Of a stretch of 64,000 bases of DNA, positions 54,910 through 64,000 are shown in pieces (positions within the stretch are counted from its first letter, which is position 1; every line of letters begins with the position of its first letter). The translations under genes and the position numbers were made by a program. Under the pieces are notes generated by a model. The model searched no databases. It was given only the letters and a program-made list of their open reading frames with translations, and had not been told where the DNA came from. The DNA comes from Axinella damicornis (Eukaryota; Porifera; Demospongiae; Axinellida; Axinellidae): contig OZ007512.1 in the NCBI GenBank assembly GCA_963931865.1, forward strand, positions 9,433,160 through 9,497,159. Reading direction: 5' to 3'.

Positions 54910-57900
54910 ATGGCTGATTCGCGCGTCGAGCCAGTGCTTCATGACGTACGCCCTACTGGTAAACAATTGCATGCGGGAGCCTCCGACGTGGTGGAGGAGG
55001 TAGACGTACGGGGAACGATGTGTGTCGCGAAACGTCTTCACGAGACATTGTTAAGCGGAGACATTCCAAAGACGACTCGGAGGCTGCTCTCACAACGATT
55101 TGCTTCTGAATGCGAGATGATGAGCAAGTTGCGACATCCGCACATTGTAGCATTCCTTGGGACATCATACTTGAACGGGTCTCAGGCGCTAATAATGGAG
55201 AAACTTCCCTACAGCCTTTCTCGGCTTTTACTAGACTGGTGTGTTGAAATTCCCTTGTGCTTGAAGTGGTCAATACTTGGTGATGTGGCCCGAGGTCTGA
55301 TCTACCTGCACTCCCTTTCTATTATCCATCGTGATATTTCGCCGAGTAATGTTCTACTTACTTCAGGCTTGGAAGCAAAAATTGGTGATTTTGGTGTTTC
55401 TAAATCTGTGATGCGACCAGTCACTGACAGCTGGATGCGAGCAGTCAGCTGGATGCGACTTGAAGAACACACACAATGCCCAGGCACGATTATGTTCATG
55501 CCACCAGAGGCACTACAAGTGCCAGCAGAATATGGCACTCCACTTGATATCTTCTCCTTTGGTGTTCTTGCTCTTTCCACTTTGACTCAGGAGTTTCCAG
55601 GTGACATTAGAGGAAATACTTTTATCGGAGAAAATGGTAAGATCATGGCTCGTTCAGAGGTGGAGGTACGTGAAAAGTATTTTGCGAAGATCTACTCTCA
55701 ACTGACACGCAGTCACCCTCTCGTGCGAATGATTGAACAGTGTTTGGCCAATTATAGCAAGAGACGCCCAACAGCAGAAATGGTTCTACAGATTGTTAAC
55801 AAGGTGAACAGTGTTTCTGAAGATGACCAATTGAGCGCCAAAATCAAGACAATGGAGATGATAAGGAGTAAGGATCAAGGACTGCATGAGGAAATTGAAA
55901 AGGTACCTACTTTAGTGTACACTGTTATTTGCGGTTACTGGATTGAGCATACTGCAGATTTGGCGGGTAGCTATCAGGTTTTTTATACAATTGGAGCTAA
56001 TCATAGTTGTTATGTATCAATGCAAGTGGCAACCATATATACTTACCTGTTAACATAGGACATTCCAGAGAAGGTGAAACCGTATCATAGGAAAGCTAAA
56101 CCAACTGGGAAAACGTTAGGACACGGAACGTACGGCACCGTCTTGGAAATGGAATCATGTGGAGAAATACTTGCTGGGAAAGTGTTCAAAAGGATCACGG
56201 CTCATAGTAGTTCACAGATTCAGGACAAGTTGTACACAGAAATAAGAACAATGGCAATATTCCAACACCCAAATTTGGTTCGGTTCATAGGGTTGTGCTT
56301 CCTGCCTCACCTATCTGATTTTCCTGTACTCCTGATGGAAAAGATGATGACTGATCTGCATACCTACCTTATGGATCCACAGAATCAAACTCCACTTGCA
56401 AGAAAAGTCTTGATTTTGCGTGACGTGGCTAGTGGTCTAGAATATCTCCACCAGAGAAGACATGCACTTGTACATCGCGATCTCACATCTAAGAATGTAC
56501 TACTCAACGCAGAGCTAACGGCCAAGATAGGAGATTTTGGAACCGGAATAATTATAGACTTAGATCCTGAAGCAACTCCGGATACACTTACTACTCAACC
56601 AGGCACGCTCGGATACATGGCACCTGAAGCCATGACTGGACATGCGCAGTACGACATCAAAATCGACATCTTTGCATTCGGACACTTAATGTTGTTTGCT
56701 ATTCTCCAGACCCAAGTACCGTTACTACCACCTACGTACCCTGATGAACAGGGATCATTGCATCCACGCTCTGAAGTTAAGAGACGCCAGAAATCCATTG
56801 ACAAAGCGAGTGAATCGTTGGGAAAATGCCACCCTCTTGTGGTGATGCTAAAGCGCTGTCTTCACAATTTACCTGGACAGCGGCCTTCTGCGAGTGAGAT
56901 CCTAACCAAGATACAGCAAATCATTTCAGGTATGATTTTCAGATGTAGACTCCTTGCTGGATCTGATGCTCCAGCTATACAGTTACAACATTTAGCTATA
57001 GGATATCTATGCAGAGTGAATAACATGACTGTTGGTACCAATCTGATGCAATATTCATGTATGGGTACACTTGGGTAAATATTCATTATGCTTAAGTTGT
57101 GACAGCTGTGTCCATAAGAAAAGTACCTTTCCAGGTTGGGTGAGATAAGATAAGCTTGATACAACTTTGCTGCACCCAAATTGTGGGGAAAGTCCCTATG
57201 GGACACCACAGCTAATTAAGCTTAACTCGATTTCCTGTGGGACTTCTAATCACGTAGCTATGGCGATGAATAGCCGGAATCCAGTTTTGGGCAAATACGG
57301 CCGCTATCAGGGTTGATGCTTGCATAATTTCTGGGCGCATAGAGGCACTATCAGGGGTAAAGGGTTGGTGGGTGTGTCCACCCAGCTGTCTCACCCAAGA
57401 GGAAGTGGATGTCACATGAGCTGGCTGGGCGGGACTTCGTACAGCCCAGCACGTGGGCTGGCTGGGCGGGACTTCATACAGCCCATATGGGCTGTACGAA
57501 GTCCCGCCCAGCCAGCTCACGTGATACGCCGGATAACATGCATGTTATCCGGCGTATCACGTGTGCACGCCCAGCACTGGTGCCAACCCTTTGGGTAAGT
57601 TACCGCATAGTTGTCCATCTCTAAGTCGTCGTTCGAGTTCGTGCAGGTTAATAGGACTTGGGTTGCGCATGCGTGTCGCGGCCGCACATGGCGCTTAGTC
57701 AGCAATTCTATGTGTGTGAAGTTGGGTTGACTCAGGTGGAAATTAGGTGAAACCGCACCCTCTGCTTTGTAGTGCATGCACTACGTGCCACCCTGGGGTC
57801 AAAGTACATAATGGCTAGCTCAGTTTGTGTCGCTTTAGCTTGTGGTAGTAGTTGATAGTGCCAGAGGCAGCAGTTGGCCTACCAGTGTTCTTGTATAACA

Positions 57901-59787
57901 GTGCTGCTGACCTGCTGGTGTTGATTTTCTGACAGAAACACCTACAAAAGTTTCCTCTGTGAGCTATAAAGTGTCACAACCAAACTAAGCAGCTTTTAGC
58001 GCAATCCCCGAATTGAATCTGTAACGTAGTTGCAACCATAGGGTCAATGGCATGAGCAGTAGAGCACAGTAACAGACAGACACATGAACAGACAGACAGA
58101 TAGACATAGACAGGCAGACAGGCAACAGACACGCAGACAGACAGACTGAAGGATACAGACTGACAGACACACAGGGTGACATATACAACCCGAGCATGTG
58201 CTAGGCTTAACAAGTTGACTGTTGTAGCTACGTAGCTATAACTAGATTCCTATGGGGATTGATATAATTGGGGCGAGCCTCAGCGAGCCCCACGTAGACG
58301 AGTTTGCTGTAAATTTTCCCTAGAGTTGCCATAGCTACATTTACTTCCATAGAAAAGTGTAGCGAAGCTGAGCGATTGACTTAGGACAATTAGAATTTTC
58401 ATATACTTTTTCTTACACAACACTTGCACCACAACCTACAACGACACTGCACTACAATCACACATCCACTTTTATACAAAAATCACAATAGTTCTAGGGC
58501 AGAGGCCAAATCGTTACAAGCACAAAGCCACTGACCACATAACAAGTCTGTACTACAAACCCAATACATTGTACATAATGTTCAAAAGCACAGAAGACTC
58601 TAACCACACTCAATACAAAAAAGGAACTACTCACTGAATGCACAAAATCCACAGAATGAATGCACAAAGAAATACACTGAATGCCCACTGAATGATCAAA
58701 GAAAAGACAAAAGAAACAAATGCCCTATACAAAATTAATTACAATGCATCATAAAGCAAAATCAGTGCAACTTTGCGACAAAAAGTGTGTAATTTTTTCC
58801 CAAACTGCACGGTTATTGTAGCCCGAGGGCCATCAGAAATTGCACGCTTACTAAGCAGCCGCGTCGCACACCAACTAATCAGGTCAAGCTCCGCCCTAGT
58901 AACCAGCATCTGCGTCATGGCTTTGCTTCATTTTCGTTACCAACATGAAAATGACTGCTGTATTATGTATGTGAACGCTCGCATTGTTTAGCTACTACTA
59001 GACTGCCCGAGCAGAAGAAGTACTGAATGATAGTGTGGCGAAAGTGGTGTCACAGAAACGGTGGTGCTAATCATTGTGCCATACTAGCGCTGCAGCCGTA
59101 CTGTTCATGCTGTTATGCACACATAGGCTCTGTGCTGCTGTTTTGGGACCCTGCATGAGATGTGTGTCTGTGTGACAGTGATTAACTGTATTCTGTGACC
59201 TGATGTGTTATGTTCAGTCGCATTCTGGTGACGGTCATGTGCGTGCAAAATGCTCCACGTTCTGCATTGCACTCGCTCAGGCTCACCCTACAATGCCATA
59301 CATTCTTCTAGTCACCATAGAGTCTACAGAAAGTACCATTGTCTCTAGCTTCTCCACATGCCTCAGTATGCCTATAAGACCTGTTGAATATGGTGTTGCT
59401 GCTTCCTTTTGTGTCTTAGATATGCAACAGAAGGCTCAAGAAGAAGTCACCGTCAAAAGCAAGAATACAGTACATGATGAAGTCACACTTGATAAACTGT
59501 CGTTAATGAAGCTACCAAATGGAGAGCGGGTTAAGATCATTGAGACCATAGCAAAGGATTGGAGGATAGTCGGATGTCAACTTAACTTTGACCGAGCTGG
59601 CAATCGACTGAGTTTAATCAATAAGCAGGAATTGAACAATCCTATTGCATGTTGCGAGGCCATGTTTCAGCACTGGTTGAATGGGAACGGGGTGAAACCA
59701 GCTACATGGAAGACACTAATAGACATTCTGGAAGACTGTGACTATATTGCATTGAAAGAGCAAGTTGAAAGAGCGTTCTCACATTAA
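54910..59787 (+). CDS. Tandem kinase-kinase-death-domain protein (3 exons, ~743 aa)
   Basis: Exons 54910-55902, 56059-56929 and 59420-59787; phases 0 and 1 match exactly and the stop is TAA. Kinase 1 (residues ~15-300): the glycine loop is degenerate (AGASDVVEEV), but CVAK (K41), HRDISPSN (140-147), GDFG (159-162) and PPE (198-200) are present, as is a conserved RRP. Residues ~301-331 are charged and may be a short coiled coil. Kinase 2 (~345-621): GHGTYGTV (352-359), K372, HRDLTSKN (470-477), GDFG (489-492) and MAPE (518-521), all intact. The C-terminal death domain (~645-743) has DKLSLM, AKDWRIVGCQL, FQHWLNG and ATWKTLIDIL. Both kinases share the ARSEV/PRSEV and HPLV segment and differ from the MLK-like kinases around them. 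Likely a cytosolic adaptor-kinase. Kinase 1 may be weakly active. Confidence 0.85.
57417..57563. repeat. Nested palindromes in the last intron of the kinase-death gene
   Basis: GAGCTGGCTGGGCGGGACTT occurs directly repeated at 57418 and (shortened) at 57448, and inverted at 57491-57516. Next to this, 57518-57563 is a 46-base perfect palindrome centred on ATGCAT (half-site CACGTGATACGCCGGATAAC). Short ORFs across it are shadows. Confidence 0.85.
58065..58180. repeat. (GACA)n microsatellite
   Basis: Imperfect ACAGACAG repeats of about 110 bases in the last intron of the kinase-death gene. Confidence 0.9.
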
Positions 59788-61364
59788 TAGCACCGAATAT
59801 TGTTTTTGTTTTTTTCCTGATTAGCGTTAATTTTATCAATTATGCATTTAAAAGCTGTTGCTGTGAGCTGTGTTTATCATCCTAATTACTTTGTATTCCT
59901 TTGCTTGAGATTGGTAGTAGCAGGAGCGCATTCGCTGCCTTCGGCGGCTCATGCACTCCTGGTACATGTAGTAGGGTTCCACCTATATCATACATGTACT
60001 GGCATCGGTATCGGTCCCAATATATACCAGCAGTGGTGAGTATGATCAGTTATTGGAATTCTATTGCCCTATGACATCTGAGCAATACATGATGGCCAGG
60101 CATGTTAAGAGGGGTTTTGGGTGTACATATTTTGTATGAATGCTGTTACACAATCAGAATCTAAGACTACGTATAAGCAAAAACCGAAATGAATGAAAAC
60201 AACTGTTACTTCTGGTGCTTGTGTTTATTGTGGTGTGGTCTTGTCCAGACATCGAACCACTACATTTCGTGTGTACATATACTTGGTTCTAGCTGGGATT
60301 AGGGAGAAAGAGGTGCATGCATGTGGATGGTACTTCCCCCTTCCTATAATTATCATCATGATCGATCACCTGGCTACATGCATGTTTAATTTATGGAGTG
60401 TTACTAGTATTGCAGTATAGCCCTAGCTTGGTGGTATAGCTCTGGTATATACAGTACCCCTCTAAAGAGTAGTGCAATCCATTTCTGATGGAATATAGCC
60501 TCGTTCCCGGGATGGGGCCTGCATGGGAACAAGGCTAAATGGCTGAGCAAAGACTTCACAGTAAGTGCATGTGGTACAATGAACAGATATTATGTTTGTT
60601 TTCTGACCTGGGCTGCTGGCAGTATCAACACTCAGTAGTGGCCAAGTAACAAACAATATACCAAGTTGGATGACTTCTCTGAGTTCAGCACACAGTAGCT
60701 ACAAGTGTTGTGCTAGAGGTTGTTCCGCTTGACACATGTAAAAGTTAGCAATGGCAGCCAATCGAAGACAAATGAGCCATATGTGTGCATGCATGGTGAG
60801 TCCCTGAACATCCTTAAAATATTTGTGACTGCTCAACCCATAGACACAGGACCCCACTACGTAATTATCCCCATGGGGTATATAAGTTGTAGTGGAATAT
60901 CCGGATAAGTGCACGCTCTAAGCTGGGTACATCTAGATCTTGTTTCTGTTCTTTCTGTTGTGCGGCCACCAGTTACGTCCATGCACTGGTAAATTAATAT
61001 TGAAGTCAATATTGGTCAGCGCAGGACAAACAAAGAGTGATGACAAAGTTACATAACTGTGATTAGACTATGGTATGCATAATGTGCTTTGACATTTTGA
61101 ACTTAAAATCTACTATACACTTAAATTCATACTTCATACTGACAAACTGAAAGCCCCCATTGTCTTAGCTGGTTTTTGCACTCAAGCAGGTCTAGCTCTT
61201 AGCTGTTTAGAGACCTTCGGGATGCACCTATAATCACCTCGAGCTTCGCCCTCTAGGTAGCATCCCTCAGGTCTCTAAAACAGCTAAGAGATCTGCTTGA
61301 GTGCATGCAATAACAAAATGATGCAAAATTAATGGAACTCTAACTGGTGCAATCACTTTGCAGT
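59788..61364. other. Intergenic stretch between the kinase-death gene and kinase F
   Basis: No supported gene. It holds a short TAGCCTCG-type pair at 60498-60537 and, from 60629, the duplicate of 44490 onward, including the hairpin copy at about 61180-61300. No clear AATAAA follows the stop at 59787. Confidence 0.5.
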
Positions 61365-63575
61365 TCAGGTGCTCAAAGTTAACTGGATCTCTCTGAAAGT
61401 TGGTCTGGCCTGTGGTACAGAAGATACAAGAAACATTAACTGTATACAGTGTGAAGCATATACACAGACACAAGTGACATGACTAACGTGTGAGTGACAT
61501 TTCCAGTATAGGTTTATCAAGCTTCCAGGCCGTACGGCTATACTGGAACATGTTGACATCAATCGGCATTGCCTTATTTAACCATAATTATACAGCCAAA
61601 TGCACCTGGAGAATACCCATTAGCATAAGGAGGTTTAGTAAAATAATTCCTCAATCACTTGCATGGTATACCAATCCTACTTCTGGCTCCCCACTGTATA
61701 ATTACACAGAGCTCAAGAACCTGGGAACCAGAACCATACTTAGACTACGTAGGCCCCCATGTACCTTTGGATCTTGTTCCAAGCACCATTTGATCAGGTC
61801 TGCTAAATGCGGATCACATGTCTCGGGAATGGTTGGGCACTGTGTGGAGTGATAAAGTGGCAGAGTCCTCCATGCAGCCACACGTACAGTTTTAGAGGTA
61901 CAATTTCTGGCTTGTTACATTGGCCTATGGTATACGTACAGGCCTCTAAATGCGATGTACGTTTGCGGAACTGTTCCGTCGCAACGCCGGATTTACGTGA
62001 CAAAGGAAACTCCAGACTTAAACACAGCTGCGGAAGACCTAAACGAAGCTCTGGAAGATCTGTAAGCAAAGCTGCACCATTTTTCAGAAACTTAGATACA
62101 TACGACGTTCAGAAGAAGCCTTCCAGTTTGTGGTGAAGCTGCGCCGGAAAAACATTCTGAATCTCGGCATCAAGTTTAACGACGTGTATACCATACAAAA
62201 ATGCAGCTTTTATGTAATCAAGTGTACATTACATGTACGTACATAGTATAGGAGTACCTGCATTTGCAATTAATTGTAAGCTGGCTTGAGATGCTTGTGT
62301 GCTCATGAAATCTGACATAAACAAGCACTTGCTTACGTAGCTGGTGAGTTGTGCTGTTACTGCTACTGTACAACTTAGTACCAGAATGGTGAAGGGACAT
62401 TCCCCTATAGTGATTGGCAACTCATTGACTCTCTATCCCAATGGATTACAGATAACAACCTTCAGTTTAATGGTGACAAGTGTAAATATATGCTCATTTC
62501 CCGGAAGCGCAGTCATATTCATCGGTCGTCACCTATCTTATTGAATGGTACTCCACTGGATAGAGTTGAGGTGTTCAAGTACCTTGGGATCCACATATCT
62601 TCTGATCTCTCGTGGTCCCATCACATACAAACGCTCTGTTCTAAAACTAGGAGGATGCTTGGCCTTCTATACAGAAGATTTTATGCTGATGCTGACCCCT
62701 TCACACTGAGACAGTACTACCTCTCATTTATCCGGCCGCACTTGGAATATGGTTGTGAGGTCTGGGACCCACACCTAGTGAAGGATATCAATGCATTAGA
62801 GGGAGTTCAGAGATTTGCTAGTAGAATTTGCTCAAAGCAGTGGCGCCCCCAAGTTGAGTATCCAGCAATGTTGGAGTCACTCCATATTCCCCCCCTGGGC
62901 TCGAGAAGACTCAAAATGAAAGTATGTCTGCTTCACAGAATGATTCATGGGCAGTCCATTTATCATGATCCTCCATTCGACTACAGAACCGCCACTTTTG
63001 CTTCTCGCTCTGTAAATCCATTATCACTTACCAGGCCATTTGCTAAACATAATTATTACCTGTACTCTTATTTCCCTAGCACTATTTCCTTTTGGAATTC
63101 ACTCCCATATCATATTGCTGCACTTCCTTTGAATTCTTTTAAGTCTGCACTAGATAACTATGTCTAAGGATATGTATCATGTATTAGCATAAATTGCTAT
63201 TGTATGTATCCATGCATTTGCAGAATATATTATAGAAAAAAAAGAAAAAAAACTCCCTCTGAATCACTCACCATGCCATCAGCAATCATAGCAGGTACCA
63301 TGATAGGAAGCACATCAGAGAATGGTAGTTCTTGAGTTGCCATCTCAAATAATAATGTCCCGAATGAGTAGACATCAGAGGATTTGGAGGCACTTTTCCT
63401 TCGCAGAATCTGAAAAACAAGAGGACAATATTTAATAGTTCTGAAAATAAAATTAATGCACTAAACAGTACATTCTATCGCCCCCTACCTCTGGAGCCAT
63501 CCAGGCACATGTACCAACAGCCGACATCCGCCGTGTGGTGTGTTGCAAAGTCTGAGCAAACCCAAGATCACAGAT
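61365..63575 (-). CDS. Kinase F: partial MLK/ZAK-like kinase, near-identical to kinase D
   Basis: Minus-strand exons in the window: 63575-63489, 63409-63272, 61839-61765 and 61409-61365 (TGA). They read ICDLGFAQTLQHTTRRMSAV, then CAWMAPE, ILRRKSASKSSDVYSFGTLL, PTIPETCDPHL and ARPTFREIQLTLST. N-terminal exons lie beyond position 64000. The intron after 63272 contains a LINE insertion starting 20 bases past the donor. The insertion does not touch an exon but places a sense-opposed element close to the splice donor, so splicing could be affected. The exon end changed from GGCAAG (kinase D) to GGCATG, a missense change and a weaker donor context. Confidence 0.75.
62424..63167 (+). CDS. C-terminal part of a non-LTR reverse transcriptase
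   Basis: The open frame is intact from the truncation point to a stop at 63167 (247 codons). It contains SQWITDNNLQFNGDKCKYML, VEVFKYLGIHISSDLSWSHH, QYYLSFIRPHLEYGCEVWDP and a VQRFASRICSKQW segment, the region just after the YADD box through the C-terminal domain of CR1/Jockey-clade RTs. The palm and endonuclease are missing, so it is not autonomous. The lack of stops or frameshifts agrees with a recent insertion. Whether it is the same family as the relic at 52979-54116 cannot be judged, because the two fragments do not overlap. Confidence 0.85.
   Translation: MDSLSQWITDNNLQFNGDKCKYMLISRKRSHIHRSSPILLNGTPLDRVEVFKYLGIHISSDLSWSHHIQTLCSKTRRMLGLLYRRFYADADPFTLRQYYLSFIRPHLEYGCEVWDPHLVKDINALEGVQRFASRICSKQWRPQVEYPAMLESLHIPPLGSRRLKMKVCLLHRMIHGQSIYHDPPFDYRTATFASRSVNPLSLTRPFAKHNYYLYSYFPSTISFWNSLPYHIAALPLNSFKSALDNYV
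62424..63251 (+). mobile_element. 5'-truncated CR1/Jockey-type LINE with A-rich tail and target duplication
   Basis: Copy 1 of the duplication reads GGCAACTCCCTCTGAATC without a break. Here GGCAACTC is followed by 828 inserted bases ending in an A-rich tail and then ACTCCCTCTGAATC. ACTC (or AACTC) is thus duplicated. Truncation at the 5' end, the A-rich tail and a short duplication are the marks of target-primed reverse transcription. The insertion is younger than the segmental duplication. Confidence 0.9.
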
Positions 63576-64000
63576 CTGAGAAACAAAGGTTGATGTGTTT
63601 ACACAGAGACTATTATACTCTAGATGTGCCAATATGGGCTTTTATCGATATTCCGATAATCCGATTATACCAACAGATATCTGCCGATACCGATAACCTA
63701 TCTGATACTGTAGGTTCTCGTGTTTGTCTTATACCCTGTGAAGTCTTTTGGCCACAGCTCACTGCAAATAGCAAAATTTGGATCCTCTGACTAAATAGAA
63801 CTCCTAAATTAGCGACTTCTTCCCTTGACCCATCATCCTATAGTTTGTAACAATCACTGCACTGATAATGCTAGTACGTGGTTATGCAATACGCATGCTC
63901 CATTTATTGGCCGAGTTCTCAAATTTTATCGCCAGGAAGGTGATTATCAGCCCAATACTGATATCCAATTATTGGTACATTACTAATACGTACTCCACAC

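Larger units (their letters stand above)
60629..64000. repeat. Segmental duplication, copy 2, with LINE insertion
   Basis: Nearly collinear with 44490-47015 in the same orientation. Differences are small indels and the 62424-63251 insertion. It runs to the end of the window, where it still matches copy 1 (TTACTAATACGTACTCCACAC), so the duplication is longer than seen. Confidence 0.85.

Noticed and set aside
57974..58213. Cys/Val/Ser-rich minus ORFs (VCQSVSFSLSVCVSV)
   Set aside because: Translation of the (GACA)n microsatellite.

Overview
The window is eukaryotic and almost certainly animal. Genes are split by GT-AG introns, there is no bacterial operon logic, and CA/GT and GACA microsatellites, long poly-C/poly-G tracts and many short inverted-repeat elements are present. 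Death domains, MLK/ZAK-like kinases and CR1/Jockey-type reverse transcriptase fragments all point to a metazoan. My best guess is a demosponge, because lineage-specific expansions of kinases resembling the 54.9-57 kb pair are, as I remember, typical of sponges. That is inference and not a database result.

Layout. (1) 0.1-17.6 kb, plus strand: a tandem array of two complete MLK/ZAK-like kinase domains (kinase A, 1249-11503; kinase B, 11642-17645), preceded by two proline-rich linker exons. The last exon of A can splice in frame into the first exon of B, so they read best as one double-kinase gene. (2) 17.6-20.4 kb: intergenic repeats and a large hairpin. (3) 20.4-30 kb, minus strand: kinase C, an inverted paralogue of B, with a one-base frameshift. 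Upstream of it lie a linker exon and three death-domain-like exons, all with the same splice phase, so a death-domain/kinase gene is likely. (4) 30-45 kb: gene-poor, repeat-rich DNA with an orphan kinase exon and broken ankyrin repeats. (5) 45.2-52.9 kb, minus strand: a second double-kinase gene (kinase E then D) whose front part is missing and abuts a reverse-transcriptase relic (52.98-54.12 kb). (6) 54.9-59.8 kb, plus strand: a compact three-exon gene encoding two tandem kinase domains and a C-terminal death domain, about 743 residues. (7) 60.6-64 kb: a direct duplicate of the 44.5-47 kb block containing kinase F, interrupted by a young LINE insertion with a short target-site duplication.

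Taken together, this is a locus of tandem-kinase and death-domain genes in repeated rearrangement: tandem and inverted duplication, exon loss and transposon insertion. Kinase plus death domain is the IRAK/RIPK-type combination, and tandem kinases recall JAKs and plant tandem-kinase proteins. A role in innate-immune or stress signalling is plausible but unproven. A second theme is a family of short inverted-repeat elements ending in TAGCCTCG/TAGTCTCG. Several copies show 9-bp target-site duplications that can be read directly.
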